Source: Pseudomonas fluorescens (GTDB lineage Bacteria; Pseudomonadota; Gammaproteobacteria; Pseudomonadales; Pseudomonadaceae). Taken from it: a stretch of 64,000 nt of DNA. Below are positions 42,244-51,346 of this stretch, one piece after another; the stretch's first letter is position 1; every line of letters starts with the position of its first letter. The DNA lies in NCBI RefSeq assembly GCF_000802965.1, contig NZ_JSAK01000018.1, positions 261,236-325,235 on the forward strand, written 5' to 3'. The notes under the pieces were generated by a model that worked only from the letters and a program-made list of their open reading frames with translations, was not told the DNA's origin and searched no databases. The translations under genes and the position numbers were made by a program.

Positions 42244-43680
42244 TCAGCGATGGGCGATGTTTTCCAGCGCCAGGTTGCGGGTGCGCGGGCCGAACCAGCC
42301 GATGGTCAGCATCACGATCAGCATGCTGCTGACGATGAAAGCAAGTACGCCCGGCGTGCCGAAGTGTTCGAGGAAAATCCCGATCAGCAAGCTGCTGAAC
42401 ACCGTCGACAAACGACTGAACGAATAACAGAAACCCACCGCACGCGCACGGATGTTGGTGGGGAACAGTTCGCTTTGATAGGAGTGATAACTGAAGCTCA
42501 GCCAGGCGTTGCAGAAGGTGATCATCACCCCACAGAAAATCAGGCCGAACGCACTCGTTTGCAGGGCAAACAAAGTGCCGAAGGTCATGGCGCCCAACGC
42601 CGAGCCGACAATCTGCCACTTGTTCTCGAAACGGTTGGCGAACTTCACGAACAGCAACGGCCCCAGCGGGTAGGCGAGGGTGATGATGAAGGCGTACATC
42701 AGGCTGTGTGTGACGCTCACGCCCTGGCCATTGAGCAACGCCGGCAACCAGTTGCCGAAGCCAAAGAAACCGATAGCCTGGAACACGTGAAATACGATCA
42801 GCATCAAGGCGCGACGGCGGTAAGGCGGCTGCCAGATATCGGCGAAGCGGCCCTTACCCTGAATGTCCACGTCAGCCAGTTCCGGCTCGTCCAGCGGCTT
42901 ACCCTGATCCTTGACGCAACGCGCTTCGATGCGGGCGAGAATCTGGTCTGCCTCATCGTAACGCCCATATTGGGCCAGCCAACGCGGTGATTCCGGCAAA
43001 CGCGAACGCAGCCACCAGATGAACAACGCAAACACCGCGCTGGCCAACACCACCCAACGCCAACCGGACACACCGAAAGGCGCCTGCGGCACCAGCCACC
43101 AAGACATCAGCGCCACCGCCGGCACCGACAGAAACTGCACGAAAAACGCGAAGGCAAACGCCGAACTGCGCATGCGCTTGGGCACCAGTTCCGAGAGGTA
43201 AGCGTCGATGGTCACCAACTCGATGCCCAGACCGATGCCCACCAGAAAGCGCATGCAGATGATCCCCAGCGCAGAACTCTGAACGCCCATCAGCACGGTC
43301 GCGACGGTGTACCAGATCAAGGCAAAGGTGAAGATGGCGCGCCGGCCAAAACGGTCGGCCAGCGGGCTCAACAGGCTGGCGCCGAGGAACAGACCGAGAA
43401 ACGTCGCCGAGGCGAACGCTGCCTGATCGGAGAAACCAAATACACCCTGGCTGCCGGTGGCGAAGATGCCATCACTGATCAGGCCGGGGCTGATGTAGGC
43501 AGTCTGGAACAGGTCGTAGAGTTCGAAGAAGCCGCCGATCGACAGCAGCGCCACCAGGCGCCAGATCGTCGAAACAGCGGGCAGGCGATCGATGCGGGCG
43601 GAAATCTGTGCGGCACGCACCGGATCTACGTCGCCTGCTTGAGCAGCAGCAGTGGGGAGGGCAGTCATGGGCTGATCCAT
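42244..43680 (-). CDS. MFS transporter (metabolite:H+ symporter type)
   Basis: The 478-residue protein has 12 predicted helices and the MFS loop motif LSPLADRFGRRAIFT (about 105-120), plus RLPESPRWLAQYGR after helix 6 as in the sugar/metabolite symporter branch. Substrate unknown; the family moves aromatic acids, sugars or organic acids. It stands alone, and no regulator is adjacent. An ATG at 43668 is a second possible start. Confidence 0.85.
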   Translation of the reverse strand: MDQPMTALPTAAAQAGDVDPVRAAQISARIDRLPAVSTIWRLVALLSIGGFFELYDLFQTAYISPGLISDGIFATGSQGVFGFSDQAAFASATFLGLFLGASLLSPLADRFGRRAIFTFALIWYTVATVLMGVQSSALGIICMRFLVGIGLGIELVTIDAYLSELVPKRMRSSAFAFAFFVQFLSVPAVALMSWWLVPQAPFGVSGWRWVVLASAVFALFIWWLRSRLPESPRWLAQYGRYDEADQILARIEARCVKDQGKPLDEPELADVDIQGKGRFADIWQPPYRRRALMLIVFHVFQAIGFFGFGNWLPALLNGQGVSVTHSLMYAFIITLAYPLGPLLFVKFANRFENKWQIVGSALGAMTFGTLFALQTSAFGLIFCGVMITFCNAWLSFSYHSYQSELFPTNIRARAVGFCYSFSRLSTVFSSLLIGIFLEHFGTPGVLAFIVSSMLIVMLTIGWFGPRTRNLALENIAHR

Positions 43681-43810
43681 TTTTTATCGATGGAGAAGCT
43701 TAGCCTGCTATCGGAAACCAATGATTGTGAATCCCGGCGCTGGCACACCGAGATTCGCCACGTTATTGCAATGAATGGTTACATTTTAGCGATTTGTAGC
43801 GCTCGACCGC

Positions 43811-44449
43811 TCAAGGCAGGCCGTTGCAGCCATGTTTCATAAATCCGGGGCGCTGTGCCAAGCGCTGGAAATACTCATCAACCGCCGGGTAATCCGGACG
43901 CTCGATCGGCGTCATCAGCCAGCGATTAACGGACAGCCCGACCACGATATCGGCCAAGGTAAATTTAGCCCCGGCAACATAAGCCTTGGTGACTGCCAGC
44001 TGATGTTCGAGGATGGCCATCTTCTGATTCCAGTTACGCACGCCGACTTCGAGGCGATGCGGATCCTGGAATTCCGGATCCTTGCGCACCAACGACATGA
44101 ACGCATAACTCCAGGACGGGTTGAGTTCAGTGGCTTGCCAATCCATCCACTGTTCCACCCGCGCGCGTGCGGCGGGTTCGGTGGGTAGCAAATCGGCGTG
44201 GTGATGGTGGTGTTTGCCGGTCAGGTAGCGGCAGATGGTGTTGGATTCCCACAACACCCCGTTCTCATCAATGATCACCGGTACCTGTGCGTTGGGGTTG
44301 AGTCGCAGAAACTCGGGGCTGTGGGTCGAGGCAAAACCACTGCCCCAATCCTCGCGTTCGTAGGAAAGGCCCAGTTCCTCGCACGTCCAAAGGACTTTTC
44401 TGACGTTGATTGACGAGGCTTTACCGAGGATTTTCAGTGCGTGTTCCAT
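43811..44449 (-). CDS. Glutathione S-transferase
   Basis: The 212-residue protein has an N-terminal thioredoxin-like domain (SSINVRKVLWTCEELGL, NAQVPVI with the cis-proline, ESNTICRYL with the Glu-Ser glutathione contact) and an all-helical C-terminal domain (KFTLADIVVGLSVNRW). The substrate is unknown. A natural run of five histidines (GKHHHHHADLL) sits at about residue 80. Confidence 0.9.
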   Translation of the reverse strand: MEHALKILGKASSINVRKVLWTCEELGLSYEREDWGSGFASTHSPEFLRLNPNAQVPVIIDENGVLWESNTICRYLTGKHHHHHADLLPTEPAARARVEQWMDWQATELNPSWSYAFMSLVRKDPEFQDPHRLEVGVRNWNQKMAILEHQLAVTKAYVAGAKFTLADIVVGLSVNRWLMTPIERPDYPAVDEYFQRLAQRPGFMKHGCNGLP

Positions 44450-44531
44450 TGAGCTACCCGTTAGCGACCGATGGGGGACATTCGTCGTCCTAAAAGGTTA
44501 GTTGAAATCCTGTTGCCTGACCGCGGTATCC

Positions 44532-44618
44532 CTGTAGGAGCTGCCGAAGGCTGCGATCTTTTGATCTTGTTGTTTAAGAGCCAGATCAAAAGATCGCAGC
44601 CTTCGGCAGCTCCTACAG
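44532..44618. repeat. Long inverted repeat (class GTAGGAGCTGCCGAAGGCTGCGATC)
   Basis: Two arms of about 35 bases flank a short TTGTTGTTTAAGAGCC centre, between gst and gntR. Confidence 0.88.
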
Positions 44619-44624
44619 GGGGAA

Positions 44625-45656
44625 CTACGTACTCTCGCGAATCTTTAACTCAAAGCCCATGTCTTGCACCGGTCTGGCCACGGTGTTCCCAGCCATCAAC
44701 GTCAACATCTGCTCCGCCGCACGCCGGCCGATGGCTTCGCGCGGGGTGTTGATGCTGCTCAGGCGCGGGACCATGTATTCGGACATGGGCAGATCGTTGA
44801 AACCGAGAATCGCTACCTGCTCGGGGATCTTGATGCCATGGCGCAGGGCTTCGAGCAATGCGCCCTGGGCCAGGTCGTCGTTGCCGAAGAAAATCGCGTC
44901 CACATCGGGATGACTGGCAATCATCTTCAGGAACAACTCGCCGCCCAGGCCGACCGACGACGGGCGTGGCGTCAGCACCTCCAGCGCCGGGTCATACAGA
45001 CCGGCTTTTTGCAGGGCGCGGCGGAAACCTTCACCCCGCAGCAACGTCCGCTGGTCGAGTTGCGCGCCGATGTAGGCCAGACGCTTGCGGCCCCGAGAGA
45101 GCAAATGTTCGGCCGCCGTTTCGCCAGCAGCCAGTTGCGAAAAACCGACGCAATTGAGCCCGGCGGCGCTGTCCAGCTCCATCATATACACGCACGGAAT
45201 ATTGCTCGCCTCGATCATCCTGCGCGAACTTTCGGTGCGGTCGAAACCGGTCAGCAGCAAGCCGCGCGGCTGATAGGCCATGTAGTTGCGCAGCAGGTTT
45301 TCTTCTTCGTCGCGGGAATAGTGGAAGTTGCCGATCAGCACTTCGAAGCCTTTTGGCCGCAAAACCTGATGAATGGCTTCCAGGGTATCAATGAACAAAA
45401 GGTTGGACAGCGACGGCACCAACACCACCACCGAATGGCTCTGGGCCGAGGCGAGGGCGCGGGCAGCAGGGTTGACCACATAGTTGAGTTCAAGCGCCGC
45501 TTTCTGCACTTTTTCCACCAGTTCGGTGGCCACGGTGCTGACGCCGCGCAAGGCACGGGAGGCAGTAATCGGGCTGACACCGGCCAGGCGGGCAACTTCA
45601 TTCAGGGTAGGGCGGCCAGTGGTGCGCGTATTTTTATCGTTTTTAGTTGGAGTCAT
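44625..45656 (-). CDS. gntR: LacI-family repressor of gluconate genes
   Basis: The 343-residue regulator has an N-terminal LacI helix-turn-helix (TLNEVARLAGVSPITASRAL) and a periplasmic-binding-like sugar domain. It is divergent from gntK and gntP, with matching operator copies in each promoter. In P. aeruginosa GntR represses gntR and gntP until gluconate or 6-phosphogluconate binds. The ATG at 45656 is preferred to a TTG at 45674. Confidence 0.93.
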   Translation of the reverse strand: MTPTKNDKNTRTTGRPTLNEVARLAGVSPITASRALRGVSTVATELVEKVQKAALELNYVVNPAARALASAQSHSVVVLVPSLSNLLFIDTLEAIHQVLRPKGFEVLIGNFHYSRDEEENLLRNYMAYQPRGLLLTGFDRTESSRRMIEASNIPCVYMMELDSAAGLNCVGFSQLAAGETAAEHLLSRGRKRLAYIGAQLDQRTLLRGEGFRRALQKAGLYDPALEVLTPRPSSVGLGGELFLKMIASHPDVDAIFFGNDDLAQGALLEALRHGIKIPEQVAILGFNDLPMSEYMVPRLSSINTPREAIGRRAAEQMLTLMAGNTVARPVQDMGFELKIREST

Positions 45657-45684
45657 CGACGGCTTGCCAAACAAAATTCAAGGC

Positions 45685-45698
45685 ACTAAGGTAGCGCT
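45685..45698. promoter_or_regulatory. GntR operator at gntR
   Basis: AC-T-AAG-G-TAGCGCT fits exactly the operator AC-N-AAG-N-TAGCGCT that I recall for P. aeruginosa GntR, 29 bp upstream of the gntR ATG, as for autorepression. Confidence 0.75.
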
Positions 45699-45836
45699 GT
45701 CTCGATGCAGCTGCAAATGCGTGAGCGAGGGTTCGCCTGATCCTCGCTTTTTGGCGTTGGGAACACACATGCTGCAACCCACAAAATGACAAGAAAGGCG
45801 TCGGCAACTTCTGCTTTTGGTCTAGTGTCATAACTG

Positions 45837-45850
45837 GCAAAGGTAGCGCT
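45837..45850. promoter_or_regulatory. GntR operator at gntK
   Basis: GC-A-AAG-G-TAGCGCT differs at one fixed position from the recalled operator and lies 21 bp upstream of the gntK ATG. Confidence 0.7.
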
Positions 45851-45871
45851 GTCTGCGCGCTGAGGTGTTAC

Positions 45872-46405
45872 ATGAATCATCCCATCACCGCCCTGGTCAT
45901 CATGGGCGTTGCCGGTTGCGGCAAGACAAGCGTCGGCGAGGCTTTGTGCCAGCTCAGCGGCGCCACTGCCATTGAAGGCGATTCTTTCCATCCTGCCGCC
46001 AATATCGAAAAGATGAGCGCGGGGATCCCCCTGAACGATGAAGACCGTGCCGGCTGGCTCGACAGCCTGTGCGATGAACTGCGCCGCATTGACGCCCTGG
46101 GCCAGCGCCCCGTGCTGACCTGCTCGGCCCTCAAACACATTTACCGCGAACGTCTGCGCAGTGCCTTGCCGGGCCTGGGCTTCGTGTTTCTTGAGTTGAC
46201 CCCTGAAGTCGCCGCCGACCGTGTATCCCACCGGCCAGGCCACTTCATGCCATCGACCTTGATCGACAGCCAGTTCGCCACCCTCGAATCGCCCGTCGGC
46301 GAGCCGTTGACCCTGGCCCTTGATGCTTCGCTCCACAGTGTCGACCAGTTGGCCGTTCAGGCTCACGTCTGGTGGCTGGAACACGGCTTGAAACGCGCCG
46401 GTTAA
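45872..46405 (+). CDS. gntK: Gluconokinase
   Basis: The 177-residue kinase has the Walker A loop MGVAGCGKTSVGEAL (about residues 11-25) and GDSFHP (substrate and base region) typical of GntK. It makes 6-phosphogluconate, the substrate of Edd encoded 19 kb away. GAGG precedes the ATG. It lies before gntP on the same strand. Confidence 0.95.
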   Translation: MNHPITALVIMGVAGCGKTSVGEALCQLSGATAIEGDSFHPAANIEKMSAGIPLNDEDRAGWLDSLCDELRRIDALGQRPVLTCSALKHIYRERLRSALPGLGFVFLELTPEVAADRVSHRPGHFMPSTLIDSQFATLESPVGEPLTLALDASLHSVDQLAVQAHVWWLEHGLKRAG

Positions 46406-46414
46406 ATTTTGCTT

Positions 46415-46428
46415 GAAGAGATAGCGCT
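46415..46428. promoter_or_regulatory. Third GntR operator copy, upstream of gntP
   Basis: GA-A-GAG-A-TAGCGCT keeps the TAGCGCT core but differs in the left part. It lies in the gntK-gntP gap about 60 bp upstream of gntP, suggesting a separate GntR-controlled gntP promoter. Confidence 0.55.
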
Positions 46429-46457
46429 GTCCTTATGGCTTTCGAATTTCCCGCTTT

Positions 46458-46473
46458 AATAACAACAACAACC
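46458..46473 (+). promoter_or_regulatory. A-rich leader of gntP (possible Hfq/Crc site)
   Basis: AATAACAACAACAACC ends directly at the AGGAG ribosome site and fits AAnAAnAA strongly. Confidence 0.55.
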
Positions 46474-46487
46474 AGGAGACACCCCTA

Positions 46488-47840
46488 ATGTTTGGCATGT
46501 CCCACGAGACGTTCCTGCTGCTCGATGCAGTGGTCACGGTGATCGGGCTTATCGTTCTGATCACCAAGTTCAAGTTGCACCCCTTTCTAGCCCTGATCAT
46601 TGCTGCAGCCTTCCTCGGGCTGACGTCCGGCATGCCGATCGGCACCATCATCAAAGCGTTCCAGGATGGCTTCGGTGGCGTGCTCGGTTTTGTCGGGATC
46701 ATCCTGGCGCTGGGCACCATGCTCGGCAAAATGATGGCCGAGTCGGGCGGGGCGGATCAAATTGCCCAAACGCTGATTCGTGCGTTCGGCAAGGACAAGG
46801 TGCAGTGGGCGATGATGTTCGCCGCGTTCCTGGTCGGCATTCCGCTGTTCTTCGAAATTGGTTTCGTGCTGCTGATTCCGTTGGTGTTCATTGTGGCCCG
46901 TCGCACCGGCGTGTCGATCATCAAGATCGGTATCCCGCTGCTGGCCGGTTTGTCCGCAGTACACGGCTTGGTGCCGCCGCACCCGGGTCCGCTGCTGGCG
47001 ATTGGCGTGTTCGGCGCCGACATCGGTAAAACCATTCTTTATGGTCTGATCGTGGCGCTGCCAACGGCAATCATTGCCGGTCCGATCTTCGGTACGTTCA
47101 TTGCCAAGCACATTCCCGGTCATCCGAACCAGGAGTTGGTGGATCAACTGGCCCGCGAAACGGATTCGGCTGAACTGCCGAGCTTCAGCATCACGCTGGT
47201 AACCGTGCTGCTGCCAGTGTTCCTGATGCTGCTCAAGACGTTTGCCGACGTGGTGCTGCCGGACGGCAACATCTTCCGCGCCTTCATGGACCTGATCGGT
47301 CACCCGATCTCGGCGTTGCTGCTGGCGTTGCTGCTGTCGCTGTACACCTTCGGCTACAAGCAGGGCATCGGTTCCAGCCAAATGATGAAATGGCTGGACG
47401 CGAGCCTCGCGCCGACCGCCGCGATCATTCTGATCATCGGCGCCGGTGGTGGCTTCAAGCAGATGCTGGTGACCAGCGGTGTGGGTGACGTGATCGGCCA
47501 CATGGCGGTGAACGCACAGATCTCGCCGATCCTGCTGGCCTGGCTGGTGGCGGCGGTGATCCGTATCGCCACCGGTTCGGCAACCGTAGCAACCATTACT
47601 GGCGCAGGCATTGTGGTGCCGGTGGTGGGGATGATTCCGGGCGTGAACCGGGAACTGCTGGTGCTGGCCACCGGCGCCGGTTCGTTGATCCTGTCCCACG
47701 TCAACGACGCCGGTTTCTGGCTGGTGAAGCAGTACTTCAACATGACCGTGGCCGAAACCTTCAAGACCTGGACCGCGATGGAAACCATCCTGTCGGTAGT
47801 TGGGCTGGGCTTCATTCTGCTGTTGTCGCTGTTCGTCTAA
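46488..47840 (+). CDS. gntP: Gluconate:H+ symporter
   Basis: The 450-residue membrane protein of the GntP family has 12-14 helices and the family motifs GLVPPHPGPLLAIGVFGAD (about 163-181) and SATVATITGAGIV. It imports gluconate made in the periplasm by glucose dehydrogenase. AGGAG lies 9 bases upstream of the ATG. The gene is called gnuT in P. aeruginosa. Confidence 0.95.
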   Translation: MFGMSHETFLLLDAVVTVIGLIVLITKFKLHPFLALIIAAAFLGLTSGMPIGTIIKAFQDGFGGVLGFVGIILALGTMLGKMMAESGGADQIAQTLIRAFGKDKVQWAMMFAAFLVGIPLFFEIGFVLLIPLVFIVARRTGVSIIKIGIPLLAGLSAVHGLVPPHPGPLLAIGVFGADIGKTILYGLIVALPTAIIAGPIFGTFIAKHIPGHPNQELVDQLARETDSAELPSFSITLVTVLLPVFLMLLKTFADVVLPDGNIFRAFMDLIGHPISALLLALLLSLYTFGYKQGIGSSQMMKWLDASLAPTAAIILIIGAGGGFKQMLVTSGVGDVIGHMAVNAQISPILLAWLVAAVIRIATGSATVATITGAGIVVPVVGMIPGVNRELLVLATGAGSLILSHVNDAGFWLVKQYFNMTVAETFKTWTAMETILSVVGLGFILLLSLFV

Positions 47841-47861
47841 GCGATTCGCCAGACACAAAAA

Positions 47862-47884
47862 AACCGCAGCGATGCGGTTTTTTT
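47862..47884 (+). terminator. Rho-independent terminator after gntP
   Basis: AACCGC-AGCGAT-GCGGTT followed by seven Ts, with a matching A tract upstream, 21 bp after the gntP stop; it could work in both directions. Confidence 0.9.
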
Positions 47885-47916
47885 GTGGGTGATCAAAACT
47901 CAACGTGGATCACTTT

Positions 47917-48050
47917 TGTGGCGAGGGAGCTTGCTCCCGCTCGGCTGCGAAGCAGTCGCAAATCCGGTCAATGCGTCCTGGCTGAAGAAATGCGGTGACC
48001 GGTTTCGGGGCCGCTTCGCGACCCAGCGGGAGCAAGCTCCCTCGCCACAG
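47917..48050. repeat. REPIN pair (class GTGGCGAGGGAGCTTGCTCCC)
   Basis: Two inverted arms 85 bases apart with inner CTGCGAAGCAG and GCCGCTTCGCG repeats, between gntP and alaC. Confidence 0.88.
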
Positions 48051-48077
48051 GATTGTTGTTGTTACATTTATCGGGTG

Positions 48078-49295
48078 TCAGGCATTGGTTTTCGGTGCTA
48101 ACCCATCCGCCCGAAACATCCCGCGAATCCCGCGCACCGCCTGACGAATCCGGTCCTGGTTTTCGATCAGCGCGAAGCGCACATGATCATCCCCGTACTC
48201 GCCAAACCCCACGCCCGGCGAGACGCAAACCTTCGCTTCGGCGAGCAGCTTCTTGGCGAATTCCAGCGAGCCCAAATGCGCGTAAGCCTCGGGAATCTTC
48301 GCCCAGACGTACATCGACGCCTTCGGGATTTCCACCATCCAGCCCAATTCATGCAGGCCTTTGACCAACACATTACGGCGCTGCCGATACTGCTCGGCGA
48401 TGTCGCGTACGCACTGCTGATCGCCTTCCAGCGCCGCAATCGCCGCCACTTGCAGCGGGGTGAAGGTGCCGTAGTCGTGATAACTCTTGATCCGCGCCAG
48501 GGCGTTGACCAGCTCCGGGTTGCCAACCATGAAACCGATGCGCCAACCGGCCATGTTGTAGCTCTTGGACAGGGTGAAAAACTCCACCGCAATGTCCTTG
48601 GCGCCGGGCACCTGCATGATCGACGGCGCTTTCCAGCCGTCGTAGACGATGTCGGCGTAAGCCAGGTCATGCACCACCAGTACGTCGTACTGCTTGGCGA
48701 GGGCGATTACACGTTCGAAGAAGTCCAGCTCCACACATTGCGCGGTCGGGTTGGACGGGAAACCGAGGATCATCATTTTCGGCTTCGGGATCGAGCCACG
48801 AATGGCCCGTTCCAGTTCGGCAAAGAAATCCACGCCCGGCACCAGCGGCACCGAACGCACCTGGGCGCCGGCAATCACGGCACCGTAGATGTGAATCGGG
48901 TAGCTCGGGTTCGGCACCAGCACGGTGTCGCCCTGATCCAGGGTCGCCAGCATCAAATGCGCCAGGCCTTCCTTGGAGCCGATGGTGACGATGGCTTCGG
49001 TTTCCGGGTCGATGTCGACCTCATAGCGATCCTTGTACCAGTTGGAAATTGCCCGGCGCAGTCGCGGAATGCCCTTGGAAGTGGAATAGCCGTGGGTGTC
49101 TTCGCGCTGGGCGACTTGTACGAGTTTTTCGACAATGTGCGGCGGCGTGGCGCCGTCGGGGTTGCCCATGCTCAAGTCGATGATGTCTTCGCCACGACGA
49201 CGGGCGGCCATCTTCAGCTCGGCGGTGATGTTGAAAACGTAAGGGGGGAGTCGATCTATGCGCGCAAAGCGGCGCGGCGAACCTTGTTCGGCCAT
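48078..49295 (-). CDS. alaC: Alanine transaminase AlaC-type aminotransferase
   Basis: The 405-residue class I aminotransferase has the PLP lysine in TLSKSYNMAGWRIGF (about 238-252), the aspartate in HDLAYADIVYDG and the phosphate-binding region SYHDYGTFT. It starts RRFARIDRLPPYVFNI, as in AlaC/YfdZ. It makes alanine or related 2-oxo acid products. ATG with CGAGG upstream. Neighbours do not indicate a specific pathway. Confidence 0.9.
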   Translation of the reverse strand: MAEQGSPRRFARIDRLPPYVFNITAELKMAARRRGEDIIDLSMGNPDGATPPHIVEKLVQVAQREDTHGYSTSKGIPRLRRAISNWYKDRYEVDIDPETEAIVTIGSKEGLAHLMLATLDQGDTVLVPNPSYPIHIYGAVIAGAQVRSVPLVPGVDFFAELERAIRGSIPKPKMMILGFPSNPTAQCVELDFFERVIALAKQYDVLVVHDLAYADIVYDGWKAPSIMQVPGAKDIAVEFFTLSKSYNMAGWRIGFMVGNPELVNALARIKSYHDYGTFTPLQVAAIAALEGDQQCVRDIAEQYRQRRNVLVKGLHELGWMVEIPKASMYVWAKIPEAYAHLGSLEFAKKLLAEAKVCVSPGVGFGEYGDDHVRFALIENQDRIRQAVRGIRGMFRADGLAPKTNA

Positions 49296-49434
49296 TGTTG
49301 CCTCGGATAACGTAAGCGCCCGGAACCGTCCGAGCGACGCTGGTCACTGCGGTGACCTGTGGCGGAATGTACGGGCAGCTGTGGCAGACTGTCCAGCCTC
49401 AAAATAAACAAATTTGTCCGAAGGAAAGGGTTCG

Positions 49435-50097
49435 ATGGAATTTACCAGTGGCTTTTTGCTGAGCCTTTCGCTGTGCCTGGACATTGGCGTGGCCAACATC
49501 GCAATGATTACGTTGGCGATGCAACGCGGCTATTTTCAAGGCTTTGCGCTGGGGTTGGGCACCTGTGTCGGTGACCTGATCTACGCCGTGCTGGCACTGG
49601 CCGGCATGACGGTTTTGCTGCAATACGAAACCGTGCGCTGGGTGTTGTGGATCGGCGGTTCCGCGCTGTTGGTGTACTTCGCGGCGAAGATGATTTATTC
49701 GGCGATCCATCACGAAGCGCTGTTGGCCGAGACTGCCGAGGTGGGCCACAACTCCCATCGCAAAGAGTTCTTTCGCGGGATTTTTCTCGCCATGTCGTCG
49801 CCCAGCGCGATTCTCTGGTTTGCCGCCGTGGGCGGTACGTTGATCGCCCGCTCAGGCGGCGGTGGTGCGCTGAGTTCGGCGCTGTTTCTTGGCGGTTTCC
49901 TCTGCGCTGGTTTGCTGTGGTCCGCAGGCCTGTGCTTTGCCGCGAGCCACGGCGGCAAGTTGCTCGGCGACAAGTTGCTGCGTTATTCCTACATGGCATC
50001 GGCAGCGATCTTCTGCTATTTCGCGGTGTACGTGATCCTATCGGGTTACAACGAGTTTGTCGGTTCAGGTGCCGTCGAGCAGTTGCACGCGCTGTAA
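49435..50097 (+). CDS. LysE/RhtB-family amino acid exporter
   Basis: The 220-residue membrane protein has six predicted helices and the family start FLLSLSLCLDIGVANIAMI, a variant of the usual PGP motif region. It would export an amino acid or a related compound; the substrate is unknown. The ATG at 49435 with AAGGAAAGG upstream is preferred to a TTG at 49414. It is divergent from alaC, so an alanine or related export role is conceivable but unproven. Confidence 0.85.
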   Translation: MEFTSGFLLSLSLCLDIGVANIAMITLAMQRGYFQGFALGLGTCVGDLIYAVLALAGMTVLLQYETVRWVLWIGGSALLVYFAAKMIYSAIHHEALLAETAEVGHNSHRKEFFRGIFLAMSSPSAILWFAAVGGTLIARSGGGGALSSALFLGGFLCAGLLWSAGLCFAASHGGKLLGDKLLRYSYMASAAIFCYFAVYVILSGYNEFVGSGAVEQLHAL

Positions 50098-50164
50098 CTG
50101 GGCGAACCGGGTTTGGCTTCTATACTCCCAGCCGAACCCATTTTTTCCTTCCAGGAGTCGAGTC

Positions 50165-50650
50165 ATGGATGAGCAAAAAAGCGTCGAAGTGTTGGAACCA
50201 CGCTTCGAACATGGACACTTCCTGCTGATCGCAGGACTTGGCGGACAATTTACCCAGCAAACGGTAAAAGGCATACCCGAACTCTGGGAAAAATTCATAC
50301 CTCACATCGGCAATGTTCCGGGGCAAAAAGGCGAAGTCACTTACGGCGTCTGCTGCAATTTCGACGGCAAGGGCGGTTTCGATTACATCGCTGGCGTCGA
50401 GATCAGCAAACTCGACGATTTGCCCGAAACCTACCGCTGGGTCGAGGTCCAGCCTCAGCAGTACGTGGTGTTCGAACACAAAGGACCGCTGGAATCCTTG
50501 CCGCAAACCTTCCAGTACATCCATGGCACATGGCTGCCGCAGTCCGGGCGCGAGCTGCTGAACGCTCCGGAGTTCGAACGCTACAGCGAAGACTTCAACC
50601 CGAAGCTCAACACCGGCAAGCTGGAACTCTGGCTGCCGATCAAAGGCTGA
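50165..50650 (+). CDS. GyrI-like effector-binding domain protein
   Basis: The 161-residue protein is a single GyrI/SOUL-like small-molecule-binding domain without a DNA-binding part: LIAGLGGQFTQQT, GVCCNFDGKGGFDYIAGVEI, and TYRWVEVQPQQYVVFEHKG, with TWLPQSGRE near the C-terminus. Such stand-alone domains bind or hydrolyse hydrophobic toxins. ATG with CCAGGAG upstream. It follows the exporter gene after about 67 bp. Confidence 0.85.
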   Translation: MDEQKSVEVLEPRFEHGHFLLIAGLGGQFTQQTVKGIPELWEKFIPHIGNVPGQKGEVTYGVCCNFDGKGGFDYIAGVEISKLDDLPETYRWVEVQPQQYVVFEHKGPLESLPQTFQYIHGTWLPQSGRELLNAPEFERYSEDFNPKLNTGKLELWLPIKG

Positions 50651-50747
50651 ACGCTGCATCGAGAGACGGATCGACGATTCGTCTCTCGATGTCATGGGGA
50701 AGCTGATTTATCATTCCCGGCCTTTCCATCGCTGATCCCGAGCCGCC

Positions 50748-51236
50748 ATGAACACCGTCATCCGCAACGTCACCCCCGCCGACCTGGACCGCTGCTACGC
50801 CATCGAAACCGTTGCCTATGAAGGCGACGAAGCCGCGACCCGGGAGAAAATCGCTACCCGCATCGCGACCTGGCCCGAGGGTTTCATCGTTGCCGAAGTG
50901 GACGGTGTTGTAGCCGGTTTCATCAACTCCGGTGCGGCATTTCAGGTGGAAATGTCCGACGAAGCCTTCAAGGAACTGATCGGCCACGACCCGGCGGGGC
51001 CCAACGTGGTGATCATGTCGGTGGTGGTGCATCCGGATTATCAGGGGCAGGGGCTGGCGAAACGTTTGATGGGCGAGTTCATCGAGCGCATGCGCGCAAT
51101 GGGCAAGGTCAGCATCCACCTGATGTGCAAGGAACGGCATATTCCGCTGTACGCCGGATTCGGCTTCGCCTACGTCAAGCCGTCGGCGTCGGACCACGGC
51201 GGGATGGCGTGGCACGAAATGGTGTTGGTGCTGTAA
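50748..51236 (+). CDS. GNAT N-acetyltransferase (AANAT-like)
   Basis: The 162-residue enzyme has the acetyl-CoA loop VVVHPDYQGQGLAKRLM (about 87-103) and a C-terminal HIPLYAGFGFAYVKPS typical of the arylalkylamine acetyltransferase branch. Substrate unknown. Confidence 0.88.
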   Translation: MNTVIRNVTPADLDRCYAIETVAYEGDEAATREKIATRIATWPEGFIVAEVDGVVAGFINSGAAFQVEMSDEAFKELIGHDPAGPNVVIMSVVVHPDYQGQGLAKRLMGEFIERMRAMGKVSIHLMCKERHIPLYAGFGFAYVKPSASDHGGMAWHEMVLVL

Positions 51237-51246
51237 ACACATTCCC

Positions 51247-51335
51247 CTGTAGGAGCTGCCGAAGGCTGCGATCTTTTGATCTTGTTTTTTTAAGATCAAG
51301 ATCAAAAGATCGCAGCCTTCGGCAGCTCCTACAGG
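51247..51335. repeat. Long inverted repeat (class GTAGGAGCTGCCGAAGGCTGCGATC)
   Basis: Two arms of about 38 bases flank a TTTTTTTAAGATC centre, exactly between two convergent GNAT genes. Confidence 0.9.
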
Positions 51336-51346
51336 GGGCGGCGATT

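Noticed and set aside
44180..44215. Run of histidines in the GST as an engineered tag
   Set aside because: It is internal, at about residue 80 in a conserved helix region, and the surrounding sequence is natural.
46587..47903. A 438-codon open frame opposite gntP
   Set aside because: Its composition is dominated by His, Gln and Arg, as expected of the complement of membrane-protein codons.
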